Assembly: GCA_002684655.1 (NCBI GenBank)
Contig: NYVR01000073.1
Coordinates: 1-33,398, forward strand
Direction of reading: 5' to 3'
DNA length: 33,398 nucleotides
Source of the DNA: Planctomycetota bacterium
GTDB taxonomy: Bacteria > Planctomycetota > UBA1135 > UBA2386
In this document: positions 7,634-16,068 of the stretch, piece by piece
Position numbering within the stretch: the first letter of the stretch is position 1
How the letters are laid out: each line of letters opens with the position of its first letter
Notes under the pieces: generated by a model
The model's input: only the letters and a program-made list of their open reading frames with translations
The model's database searches: none
Told to the model about the DNA's origin: nothing
Position numbers and translations under genes: made by a program

Positions 7634-9475
7634 TCAGCGACGTTCCACCCTCAGCTGGTCGCCGGGCCCCATCGCGACACGGTCGAGCAATACGGTGGTG
7701 TCGACGTCGACCACGCAGAGCTGCTCAACGCGGCCGTCTGCCCGCGCGCAGACGAGCGCTTCCCCGGCCCGCGCTCCCCACAGCACGAGCGAAGGCCCCT
7801 TGCCATCGACGAGCCGAGGTACTTCGCGCAGCTCACCAGGCGACGCCCACGACGGCGGGCGCTGCCCGCGGCCGCGGCGCCAATAAAGGCGCAGGCCGGC
7901 GGCCGACGGCCGGTCCGAACCAACCCCGACGACGTCGAATCGAGCAAGCTCGACCAGGTCTCGCCGCGGATCAAAATCTCGCCCGAAGAACCTGCCGCAA
8001 GCGTGCGGGACGGCCGGGTCGAGGGAGAACTGCTGCGGACCGTCCAAAAGAAAGCGCACTTGTTGCTCGTCGAGCCACGCGCTCAAGCGGCCGGCTCGCA
8101 GCGCCGCGAAGCTGCGGTGGTCGACGACGCCGTCGAGGTTGAGGATGCCACGCGGCGCGTCGCCTGCCTCGGCAGCGGCGGCGCGCGCCCGCGCGGTGAC
8201 GATGCCGCTGTTGAAGCACCCGACGCGCTCGCCGGCCGGGAGCACGCGGTCCAGGTGGTCGCCGGCGAGCTGCATCTCTGCCTGTGCTGCCAGCGGTTCG
8301 GGCTGCACGCGCTCGATGTCGAGCAACTGACAGACCGGGAAAGCCAACAGCAACCAGCGCGCGCGGCCGCACCGACACATCGCGGCGAACGCGATCACCA
8401 CGACCGGCGTGAGGTAATAGTCCCTGGGATACCAGCGCACGGCCCAGTGCAGCGCGACGATCGCCGCGAGTCCTGCGCCGACGGCCAACAAGTCAAGGTG
8501 CAGCGCCGTGACACGTCGCGACGGATAGATAGCGATCAGCGAAGCCGCCACGCCCGCCGCCTCTAGGTCTCGAACACCCAGCGCCGCCGCCCCTGCGACG
8601 GCTAGCAACGGCGCGAAGCGCGACAAGGCGGGCAACCAAGGGCGCGCGACGAGGAAGACCATCAACCCACAGCCAAACACCGACGCGGTCGCGAACGGCC
8701 CACCCAACAGCACTGGACGCGTGTACCACCACTGGTTGAACCAGAACCCGGACACCGCTTCGAGGTTGGCGTGCCAGAGCCATGACATCGGCAGAGCCGA
8801 GTCCTGCAACAAGCCGCCCCCGAAGGCGACGTTGAGCGCGGTCACCGCCGCCAGCGAAAAGCCAGGCGCGGCAAGAGACCGTCGCAGACGGTCGCGGTGC
8901 CGCCAGCAAGACAGCGACAGCACCAGCGCGAAGAGATCGGAGCGCGCCAACGTCGCGAGCACGCAGAGCAGCGAGAAGCGAGGTTCGCGCGCGCGGCGCG
9001 CGGCGAACAAGACCGTGGCAGCGAACGCTGCCAAGGCGGTCTCTTGTCCGTTGAAGGCCTCGCGTAGGAGGAGCGGATGCCCCAACCAGCAGAGGCCTAG
9101 GACGACGCCCGTCGAGGGGTCGCGCGGGATCCGCCACCAAACCGCCGCGGCCGCTGCGTGCAACGCCGCGCCCAAGAACGGGGCGAACGTGACAGCGCAA
9201 GGCCCCAACAACCAGCTGATCGTCGCGAGCGCTAAGCTCCAGAGCCATTGGACCCCTGACGTCGTCACGCCGGCGCTGACGGAGCCGCCGCCGCCTTGCG
9301 CGAGATCGTTCGCCCAGACGAACTCGTAGAATGCATCGTCGCGCAGACGCGTCGCGAGGTCGGGCGTGAACGTCCACCAGAGCGTGAGGCCCCAGGCGGC
9401 GGTGACGAACGCGGCGAAGACAGCGGCGAACCGCAGGAACGGTTTAGAGCGCAGCATGCGCGGTCGATGAAACAT
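7634..9475 (-). CDS. GT-C-fold membrane glycosyltransferase-like protein
   Basis: This is a 613-residue polytopic inner-membrane protein. After the first membrane helix (about 13-34), the first external loop carries TRLRDDAFYEFVWANDLAQG. The Asp-Asp at 46-47 matches the position of the catalytic or metal-binding acidic motif of GT-C enzymes that use polyprenyl-phosphate sugars. About ten further hydrophobic segments run to ~395. The remaining ~215 residues are hydrophilic and probably periplasmic (GERVGCFNSGIVTA, ILNLDGVVDHRSFAALRAG, WLDEQQVRFLLDG), a layout common in uncharacterised members of this group. Donor and acceptor are unknown. The likely role is periplasmic glycosylation of a lipid, protein or envelope polymer. 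The start at ATG 9475 could instead be the ATG at 9457. The gene is divergent from the carboxypeptidase-regulatory-like pair. Confidence 0.72.
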   Translation of the reverse strand: MFHRPRMLRSKPFLRFAAVFAAFVTAAWGLTLWWTFTPDLATRLRDDAFYEFVWANDLAQGGGGSVSAGVTTSGVQWLWSLALATISWLLGPCAVTFAPFLGAALHAAAAAVWWRIPRDPSTGVVLGLCWLGHPLLLREAFNGQETALAAFAATVLFAARRAREPRFSLLCVLATLARSDLFALVLSLSCWRHRDRLRRSLAAPGFSLAAVTALNVAFGGGLLQDSALPMSWLWHANLEAVSGFWFNQWWYTRPVLLGGPFATASVFGCGLMVFLVARPWLPALSRFAPLLAVAGAAALGVRDLEAAGVAASLIAIYPSRRVTALHLDLLAVGAGLAAIVALHWAVRWYPRDYYLTPVVVIAFAAMCRCGRARWLLLAFPVCQLLDIERVQPEPLAAQAEMQLAGDHLDRVLPAGERVGCFNSGIVTARARAAAAEAGDAPRGILNLDGVVDHRSFAALRAGRLSAWLDEQQVRFLLDGPQQFSLDPAVPHACGRFFGRDFDPRRDLVELARFDVVGVGSDRPSAAGLRLYWRRGRGQRPPSWASPGELREVPRLVDGKGPSLVLWGARAGEALVCARADGRVEQLCVVDVDTTVLLDRVAMGPGDQLRVERR

Positions 9476-9560
9476 AGCCGCTCGAGGCCCTCTACAGAAG
9501 AAAGGTGGAGCCGCCCATCGCTCGCGGCCGTTGACGCACTACCGTCTGTCACTGTGAGAC

Positions 9561-11639
9561 ATGCACCAAGCTAGGCAGGCACGACGAGCTCCTTCAAGCA
9601 GGTGGGCGTGGGGCGCCGTCGTCGGCGCCGGCGCGCTGGCGGCTGCCGTGAGCGCGCTGTGGCCCCGCGACGTGCACGTGGCGCCGCAAAACATCGAGCC
9701 GCTGGCGCCGCAAACGGGCGCCGCCGCAGCCCCAGCTGCAGCGCCAATGCCCGAGCGCGTAGACGAGCCAGCGCCGCTCGTCGAGCTGCAGCGCAGCCCC
9801 AGGATCCAGGTAGGCCGCGCACCCCAGGGGGTCCGCGGCCGCCTCGTCGACGCTCGCGGCGAGCCCTTATCCGCGGTGCCCGTTCAGCTGAACGAAGCGC
9901 CAGGCAACGACCCGGCGATGCTGCTCCTGGCGTCGCAGGCGCGCCACCTGCTGACGCCCGTCGCGTCGTGCGAAACCGCGGCCGACGGCACCTTTGAGCT
10001 GGGTCTGCGCATCGCCGAGGACAAGGAATACGACGTGTTCGCGCTGTCGCCGCAGCACGCCACCCTGAGGCTGGCGGGGCTGCGCGTGCTGCCTGCGACG
10101 TGGCACAACGTCGGCGAGTGGATCCTCGAACCCGGCGCGAAGCTCCGGGGCCGGGTGACCGTCGCGGGCAATCCGCTCTTGCCTGCACCGCAAGCCATGG
10201 TGTCGATCCGCGCTGCGGGTCCCTTCTCGGACGGCGCGAACGCGGCGTTGACGCCGGGCGCGCTGTTCGCGCACACCGACGCAGCGGGTTTCTACGAGCT
10301 CGACCACGCGCCGACGCGCGGCGTCGCGCAGGTGTCCGCCGTGGCCCCCGGCTTCGCCAAGGTGACACGGCGCAACGTCGAGATGAGCGTCGATGAACCC
10401 GTAACCGTCAACTTCGAGCTGCCTACCGGCATCACCCTTTCGGGCGATGTCCGCACGAGCAGCGGCGACCCGATCGCAGACGCCGTCGTGACCGCGTGGC
10501 CGAACGAACCGGGCCTGACGAAGACCCACGGGACTACAGACGCGACCGGTAGCTTCTCGTTGGGCGGCCTGCAGAACGCTCCCCACCGCGTGCTGATCGC
10601 TGCGAAGGGGCACGCGTCCGTCGACCGGAGCGACGTCGACCCCAGAGACCCGCTGCACGTGGTCTTGCTGCGTCGACACCGAATCCACGTCACCGCGAAG
10701 ACACCCAAAGGCGCTGTGTTGAGGACCTACCGGCTCGCGCTTCGTCGCTTCTTCGCGGCGCAGCCCGAAGCGGCGCTCGACGCCTCGGCGCTGGCTGGCG
10801 GCAGGATCGGCGCGCTCCACGAGGTCCCACAGCAGCGGGTTCGGCTGGACGCAGCGACCGACCACGCCGAGATCGTCGGGGTCCCCGACGGCGTGTTCGT
10901 GTGCGAGGTCGAAGCAGAAGGCTGGGCCAAGACCTTGTCTACGCCGCTGCGGTTCTCAGCTGAAGCCGGACAGCAAGATACGTTGCAACGTATCGAGGTC
11001 ACGGTCTCGTTCGGGGCCGAGCTGCGCGGCCGCGTCATCGACGAAGCCGGGCAGCCGCTGCCCGGCGCCAGCGTATCCACGCTGCCGACAACAGCGATCC
11101 TCGACAACCCGCTGCTCAAGGCCATGCAGCGGGCGGTCCCGCCGAAGATCACGACGCTGACCGTCGAGACCGATGCTCGAGGCGTCTTTACGCTGCCGCG
11201 CCTCGCCGCGGCTTCTTACCAACTGCTCATCCAGCACCCCGACAAGTGCCGCGAGCTCATCGGCGACATCGACTGCCTGCAAGCGTCACGCAAAGTCATT
11301 CCCGACATATCTTTACGCTCTGGAGCCAGGGTCCGAGGGACGGCAACGTTCGATGGCAAGGCCCAGGGACAGATCAAAGTAGTGCTGTCCACCCGCTCCG
11401 GTTCGAGGAGCGCGCCGTCGATTCGGCTGGAAACGGTGACAGACGGGGAAGGCAACTTCGCTTTCGAGCGTCCCATCCCGCCGGGAGGCTACGTCATCCA
11501 AGGCGCGGCCGTCGCCAGCAGCCAACCAGACACACAGATCTTCCAGCAGATGTTGCAGTTCCGGAAGTCCGCGACGACGTTCTTCGTGTCTGAAGAGCAG
11601 CGCGTCGTCGAAAAACACCTGCTGCTGCCCGCTAACTGA
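9561..11639 (+). CDS. Membrane-anchored protein with tandem CarboxypepD_reg-like modules (first of paralogous pair)
   Basis: This is a 692-residue protein with a basic start and one N-terminal hydrophobic segment (WAWGAVVGAGALAAAVSAL, about 15-33). That segment acts as a signal anchor or uncleaved signal. A proline/alanine-rich linker follows, then five beta-sandwich modules of the carboxypeptidase regulatory-like type. They begin near GVRGRLVDARGEPLSAVPV, KLRGRVTVAGNPL, TLSGDVRTSSGDPIADAVV, ELRGRVIDEAGQPLPGASV and RVRGTATFDGKAQGQIKV. Most carry the 'D-A-x-G-x-F-x-L/F' strand. No catalytic domain is present, so a structural, adhesive or surface role is inferred. The next gene is a co-linear paralogue starting 17 bp downstream. 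Confidence 0.75.
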   Translation: MHQARQARRAPSSRWAWGAVVGAGALAAAVSALWPRDVHVAPQNIEPLAPQTGAAAAPAAAPMPERVDEPAPLVELQRSPRIQVGRAPQGVRGRLVDARGEPLSAVPVQLNEAPGNDPAMLLLASQARHLLTPVASCETAADGTFELGLRIAEDKEYDVFALSPQHATLRLAGLRVLPATWHNVGEWILEPGAKLRGRVTVAGNPLLPAPQAMVSIRAAGPFSDGANAALTPGALFAHTDAAGFYELDHAPTRGVAQVSAVAPGFAKVTRRNVEMSVDEPVTVNFELPTGITLSGDVRTSSGDPIADAVVTAWPNEPGLTKTHGTTDATGSFSLGGLQNAPHRVLIAAKGHASVDRSDVDPRDPLHVVLLRRHRIHVTAKTPKGAVLRTYRLALRRFFAAQPEAALDASALAGGRIGALHEVPQQRVRLDAATDHAEIVGVPDGVFVCEVEAEGWAKTLSTPLRFSAEAGQQDTLQRIEVTVSFGAELRGRVIDEAGQPLPGASVSTLPTTAILDNPLLKAMQRAVPPKITTLTVETDARGVFTLPRLAAASYQLLIQHPDKCRELIGDIDCLQASRKVIPDISLRSGARVRGTATFDGKAQGQIKVVLSTRSGSRSAPSIRLETVTDGEGNFAFERPIPPGGYVIQGAAVASSQPDTQIFQQMLQFRKSATTFFVSEEQRVVEKHLLLPAN

Positions 11640-11656
11640 ACCACGCCGATTTCACC

Positions 11657-13711
11657 GTGACCTCTGTCGCCAAGTTCGCTCTCCCGCTCCTGCTCCTCGC
11701 TGCGTGTGGACAGGACCCGATCGCACCGCCCTCGAGCGCCTCCGACGAGGTCTCGCGAGAGCGCCCGACGCCGCCACCGAGCGCGCCGGAGCAGGCGCCC
11801 GTGGAGGTGGAGCGCACCGAAGTCGAGCGCCAGAGCGTCACCGACTACGGCGACTCTCACTCCGACGCGCCGCAAGGCGTCAAGGGCCGCATCTTGCTGC
11901 CCAACGGCGATCAAGCCGCAGGCGTTCAGGTCCTGCTCATGGAGAACCTCATGAGCAACCCGATCGACGTGTTCCTCAAGAACAAGGCCGGTCGCACGTC
12001 GCCGCCGATCGCGAGCGCGCTCACGGCAGCAGACGGCTCGTTCGCGCTGGGCGTGAGGAAGCCAGGGCAGAAGGTGGACCTGCGCATCGTGACCGACGCG
12101 CACCCCGAGCTGTCCAAGTCCCCGATCAGCGTTCGAGGTGAAGACTGGATCGATGTCGGGGACCTCAAGCTTAAGGTCGGCTTGACCGTTCAAGGCCGCG
12201 TCGTCAACGCTGCGACCAACGCGCCCGTGGCGGACGCCACCGTCTGGATGACGTCTGCGACACGCGCGCACATGATGACCGCGACCCCGGGGCGCGAACG
12301 CGGCGTCGCCGTCGTGACTGACGGCGCCGGATTCTTCCGCTTCACGAGCGCGCCGACCCTCGGCACCATCAACCTGACGGCCGAAGCCGAGGGCTACGCG
12401 AGCGCGAACGAGCTCAACAAACAGATCTCGAAGGACGCGGTTAACGACTTCACCCTTAAAATCGAGGCCGGCAGCACAATCCGCGGCGTGATCGTCACCC
12501 CAGAGGGCGCGCGGGTGCCCAACGCAAAAGTCCAGGCCTTCGGCCTCAGCGTGAAGACGCCGCAGAACGCGACGGTGACCGCGGACACGAACGGCGAGTT
12601 CGAGTTCCCGCCCCTTCGTCGCGGCCCCTATCGCCTGACGACCACCGCCTACTCATACGCGGACAACGAGGTCAAGGTCGCCCTCACCGGCGAAGACGTG
12701 AAGGTCGTCCTCGAACCACGAGCGACCGTGCGCCTGAAGGTGCTCAACGGACAGAGGCGACCGGTCAAGAGCTACCGGATCTCACTGAAGCGGGCCTTCC
12801 CGCAGAACCCCGACGCGATCGGCAACGTGATGGAGTTCACCGACCGCAACATCTCGCCGCGGGACTACCGCGGTGACTGGGCGGTGATCAACAACATGCC
12901 CACGGGCAACTTCCGCTTCCAGGTGATGGAGAAGAACCACGCCAAGTCGCTGTCCCCGATGTTCCAGGTGCTGCCTGGATCGACCGAGGCCGTCGAGGTC
13001 GTCGTCCTGCTCACCGACGGCGCCGCGATCACTGGGACCGTCGTTGACGGCGCGGGCATGCCTGTCGCCGGGGCGACCGTGACGTCCGATCTAAACCAAG
13101 GTCTCGCCGCGGGCACCGGGCTATTCGACATCCTGCGCAGCATGATCCCGCAGAAGCACACCACGCGTCAGGTGAGGACCGACGCGGAGGGGCGCTTCCG
13201 CCTCAGCAAGCTCGCCTTCGCGGACTACATGATCCGCGTCTCGCACCCGAAGTTCTGCGAGGGCACCTCGGTGGACATCAAGCTGACCGAGGAGGGGCAA
13301 GTCGTCGACGCCGGAAGGATCCAGCTCCAGCTCGGCACGCGCGTCGTCGGCGTCACGACCGTCGGCGGCATGCCGATGGGCCAAATCAAGGTGACGATCG
13401 GGATGCCGAACCCCGAGCAGCAGAAGACCGGCTCAGTGCAGCCGCGGTCCAAGCCCTTCGACCAGATGACGAGCGAAGAACGTCAAAAGGCGGCGCGCAT
13501 GCTGTTCAGCACCAACACGCTCAGCGACGGCAACGGCAACTTCAGCATGCTCAAGCGCGTGCCCCCGGGTACATACAAGATCACGGCGGCGCGCCAGTCA
13601 GCCGAGAACCCGTTCGAGGCCCTGATGGACATGCGGGAGACTGAGCGGCAATTCACGGTCGTGCCCGGACAGGACGTCATCGAGATCAACTTCGACTTGA
13701 GCAGCCGCTGA
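11657..13711 (+). CDS. Lipoprotein with tandem CarboxypepD_reg-like modules (second of paralogous pair)
   Basis: The gene starts at GTG 11657 (MTSVAKFALPLLLLAACGQD). The lipobox LAAC places the acylated cysteine at residue 17, so this 684-residue protein should be lipid-anchored. After a proline/glutamate-rich linker come five modules in the same order as the upstream gene: GVKGRILLPNGDQAAGVQV, TVQGRVVNAATNAPVADATV, TIRGVIVTPEGARVPNAKV, AITGTVVDGAGMPVAGATV and RVVGVTTVGGMPMGQIKV. Matching landmarks between modules, such as the ILDNPLLKAMQRAVPPK versus TGLFDILRSMIPQK insertions, show tandem duplication followed by strong divergence. There is no enzyme motif. Seventeen bases separate it from its paralogue, so the two are probably co-transcribed. 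Confidence 0.78.
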   Translation: MTSVAKFALPLLLLAACGQDPIAPPSSASDEVSRERPTPPPSAPEQAPVEVERTEVERQSVTDYGDSHSDAPQGVKGRILLPNGDQAAGVQVLLMENLMSNPIDVFLKNKAGRTSPPIASALTAADGSFALGVRKPGQKVDLRIVTDAHPELSKSPISVRGEDWIDVGDLKLKVGLTVQGRVVNAATNAPVADATVWMTSATRAHMMTATPGRERGVAVVTDGAGFFRFTSAPTLGTINLTAEAEGYASANELNKQISKDAVNDFTLKIEAGSTIRGVIVTPEGARVPNAKVQAFGLSVKTPQNATVTADTNGEFEFPPLRRGPYRLTTTAYSYADNEVKVALTGEDVKVVLEPRATVRLKVLNGQRRPVKSYRISLKRAFPQNPDAIGNVMEFTDRNISPRDYRGDWAVINNMPTGNFRFQVMEKNHAKSLSPMFQVLPGSTEAVEVVVLLTDGAAITGTVVDGAGMPVAGATVTSDLNQGLAAGTGLFDILRSMIPQKHTTRQVRTDAEGRFRLSKLAFADYMIRVSHPKFCEGTSVDIKLTEEGQVVDAGRIQLQLGTRVVGVTTVGGMPMGQIKVTIGMPNPEQQKTGSVQPRSKPFDQMTSEERQKAARMLFSTNTLSDGNGNFSMLKRVPPGTYKITAARQSAENPFEALMDMRETERQFTVVPGQDVIEINFDLSSR

Positions 13712-13718
13712 GTTACGC

Positions 13719-13736
13719 CGCGGGCGCCCACCCGCG
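13719..13736 (+). terminator. Hairpin after the paralogous pair
   Basis: A perfect 6+6 GC-only stem (CGCGGG-N6-CCCGCG) begins 7 bases after the stop at 13711. There is no T tract, so it is a candidate weak terminator or RNA-stabilising hairpin separating the pair from the dioxygenase gene. Confidence 0.4.
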
Positions 13737-13780
13737 ACTCAGTATCGACACCGGCTAGGCTGCACGGCTACCGTGTCTGC

Positions 13781-14893
13781 ATGCCAAAGAAGGCCAGCTA
13801 CTGGGACTACATCCGCGTCGAGGAACTGCTGAACCTGCAGAACGGCCTCGAAGCGCAAGAGCAAGAAGTCTCTAACGACGAGATCCGGTTCATCGTCATC
13901 CATCAGATCGACGAGCTCTGGTTCAAGCTGGTGCTCCGCGAGCTCGCGACCGCCCGCGACCTCTTCGCCAAGACGCACGTCCCCGAGGACGCCCTCGCCG
14001 GAGCCGTGCAGAGCTTGAAGCGGGTGACGCTCTGCTTCGAGCTGGCTGCGCAACACTTCCGGCTGATGGAGACCATGCGCACGCAGGACTACCTGACGTT
14101 CCGCGACAAGCTCAACCCGGCGTCGGGGTTCCAATCGGCGCAGATGCGTGAGATCGAGATCCTGATGGGCCTCGACGACAGCGACCGAATCCCGTTCGGC
14201 AAAGAGGGCAGCTACCTAGAGGCGCTGAAGAGCAACGACGGCTCGCCGTCTCCAGCGCACGCGCGCGTGGCGAAGCGACGCGCCGACACCCCGACGCTGA
14301 AGGACGCGGTCCGCCAATGGCTCTACCGGACTCCGATCCACGGCAGCTTGCCCGACCAAGACGGCGACGATGACGCCGTCTCATCCTGGGTCAAATCGTA
14401 CTACCAGGGCCACCAAAAGCTGCACGAACGCGCCCTGCGATTTGCGGTAGAGGCGCAGGCGCTCACGCCTGCGGACGAAGCGCGATTGCGCACGCGCTAC
14501 GAGGGACAGCTCGCCGGCGCACAGCGTCACCTCGACGCCGAAGACGTGGAGCCGGACCAGCGCGCGTTCATGCGACGACTGCGCGCGGCGATCTTGTTCG
14601 TCGACAGCAACCGGGAGCTGCCGCTGCTGAGTTGGCCGGGCGCCATCATCGACGGGCTGATCGAATGCGAACAGGCGATGCTCGCCTTCCGTCAGCGCCA
14701 CGCCCGCATGGTCGAGCGCGTCATCGGACGTCGGGTCGGCACGGGCGGCAGCGACGGCGTCGCCTATCTGGACCAGACCGCGCTTCAATACCGCGTCTTC
14801 ACCGAGATCTGGGCGGGCCGCACGCTGCTGCTGCCGCCCGAGCTCAGCCCGCCGATTCAGAACGCGGCGTTCTACGGGCTCACGCAGGGCTGA
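13781..14893 (+). CDS. kynA: Tryptophan 2,3-dioxygenase
   Basis: This heme enzyme converts L-tryptophan to N-formylkynurenine, the first step of the kynurenine pathway. Diagnostic motifs are FIVIHQIDELWFK (37-49, with active-site H41), FRDKLNPASGFQSAQ with R108, RQRHARMVERVIG with heme-ligand H307, and the substrate-binding GTGGSDGVAYL (320-330). The 370-residue length exceeds the ~280-300 of many bacterial homologues. The extra sequence is a charged, low-similarity segment around 150-260. The start is ATG 13781, well supported because conserved sequence begins within a few residues (YWDYIRVEELLNLQ). No kynurenine formamidase, kynureninase or kynurenine monooxygenase is adjacent. The downstream AstE/AspA-like gene is convergent. 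Confidence 0.95.
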   Translation: MPKKASYWDYIRVEELLNLQNGLEAQEQEVSNDEIRFIVIHQIDELWFKLVLRELATARDLFAKTHVPEDALAGAVQSLKRVTLCFELAAQHFRLMETMRTQDYLTFRDKLNPASGFQSAQMREIEILMGLDDSDRIPFGKEGSYLEALKSNDGSPSPAHARVAKRRADTPTLKDAVRQWLYRTPIHGSLPDQDGDDDAVSSWVKSYYQGHQKLHERALRFAVEAQALTPADEARLRTRYEGQLAGAQRHLDAEDVEPDQRAFMRRLRAAILFVDSNRELPLLSWPGAIIDGLIECEQAMLAFRQRHARMVERVIGRRVGTGGSDGVAYLDQTALQYRVFTEIWAGRTLLLPPELSPPIQNAAFYGLTQG

Positions 14894-14901
14894 GATCGCC
14901 G

Positions 14902-16068
14902 CTAGAGGCGACGGTTCTCGACACGCGACCTGCGCCGAGAGAACGCCCGGTGCCCGCTCCGTTCGCGCTCTTTGCGGAAGCCAAGCAGGTGGAGCGCCCC
15001 GACGAGGCGAGGGCCCGCCGCGCTAGGCGTGACCAACAGCGTGTCGACGTCGTCCGGGTCGCGACGCACGCCCGGGAGCAGGACGAGCAGCCGGTCGAGC
15101 GACAACCACCGCGACCACTCGGCCAACCACCGCCTGAGCCTCCCGACGCGCCGGGCCAAGAAGAAGCCGTCGTCGCCCAACTCCTGATAGAGCGGCAGCA
15201 TCACGTAACGCGCTGCAGGCGCGCGCAGGTCGCCGTTACGGTCGGTCGCCAGGAGTTGCCCAGCTGCGACGGCGTCGAAGTTTGCGAAGTCTGGCTGCAT
15301 GCAGAACGCGTCTTCGGCGCAGATCGCGTGCCGATGCGTGATCTCGACGATCGACGGCGCTGTGCCTACGGCCTCGCGAATGCGCGCGCGGTGAAGCTCT
15401 ATGTCGACGAGCGCACCGGGCAGCATTCCCAGACGCACGAGCAGCTGCCACACGACCGCCTCCAGGTTATCGACCGCCGCGGCGCTCGTGTGCTGACCAC
15501 CTTCGACCGCGAACCCTGCGATTCCGCGGTCTGCAAACCACTCGAGCGACGCTCCGGCGAGGTTCTCCTCGATGCCCAGGATCACCGGGACGCCGGTCAA
15601 CTCACCGAGCCGCCGATTGTCGATCGTGTCCGCGAGGCACAAGAAAGGAGACCCGGCGGCCGAGCTGGTGTGAAGATCGACGAACAAGACGGGCCCGGTC
15701 GCAGTGCGCTCGGCCGCGAGGAACGACTCGATGAGCTCTAGCTGCTCGCGATCCTCTGGTGATCGATCGGCGGCGGGCCTGGCGCGGATCGCCGCGATCG
15801 CGGAAGCGCTCCAGCCCCGGTTGAGATCCCTGCTGAGGTACCGACTGCCGACAGCCAGCGCGCCCAGGTTTCCGCGCAAGGCGAGCACCCGCCCACGCAG
15901 GGGCGCTTCGCGGCTGCGCAGGGCCGCTAACACTCGACCGATCGCCTCTAGGCCGGCTGGCTCGTTGCCGTGAACGCCAGCCGTCACGAGGAGCGTAGGG
16001 CCAGGGTTACCGGTGTCCCACCTCCCGATCTCGCGGCCCAACTCCGCGCTCACCGCCGCCCTGCTCAT
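14902..16068 (-). CDS. AstE/AspA-family zinc-dependent deacylase
   Basis: This 388-residue member of the succinylglutamate desuccinylase/aspartoacylase family (M14-like fold) hydrolyses an amide bond on an N-acyl amino acid or peptide-like substrate. Zinc ligands H33 and E36 lie in GVHGNEPAG, and H133 in FVDLHTSSAAG. The substrate-binding RDLNR (80-84) and probable catalytic E189 (FAVEGGQH) are present. A C-terminal ~90-residue basic, tryptophan- and arginine-rich extension goes beyond the usual domain. Its ATG overlaps the stop of the GCS2-CBS gene by 4 bp, so the two are almost certainly translationally coupled. The substrate is therefore likely the product or a competitor of that ligase. 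This is neither a classical AstE of arginine catabolism (no ast genes nearby) nor demonstrably an aspartoacylase. Confidence 0.85.
   Translation of the reverse strand: MSRAAVSAELGREIGRWDTGNPGPTLLVTAGVHGNEPAGLEAIGRVLAALRSREAPLRGRVLALRGNLGALAVGSRYLSRDLNRGWSASAIAAIRARPAADRSPEDREQLELIESFLAAERTATGPVLFVDLHTSSAAGSPFLCLADTIDNRRLGELTGVPVILGIEENLAGASLEWFADRGIAGFAVEGGQHTSAAAVDNLEAVVWQLLVRLGMLPGALVDIELHRARIREAVGTAPSIVEITHRHAICAEDAFCMQPDFANFDAVAAGQLLATDRNGDLRAPAARYVMLPLYQELGDDGFFLARRVGRLRRWLAEWSRWLSLDRLLVLLPGVRRDPDDVDTLLVTPSAAGPRLVGALHLLGFRKERERSGHRAFSRRRSRVENRRL

Noticed and set aside
6848-8566. Long plus-strand frame (572 codons) opposite fbp and the GT-C-like gene
   Set aside because: It spans two well-supported minus-strand genes and their junction, and its composition is typical of an antisense shadow.
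14896-14911. Bidirectional terminator between the convergent kynA and AstE/AspA-like genes
   Set aside because: Only a 5-bp stem (TCGCC/GGCGA) that overlaps a stop codon, without T tracts; too weak to call.
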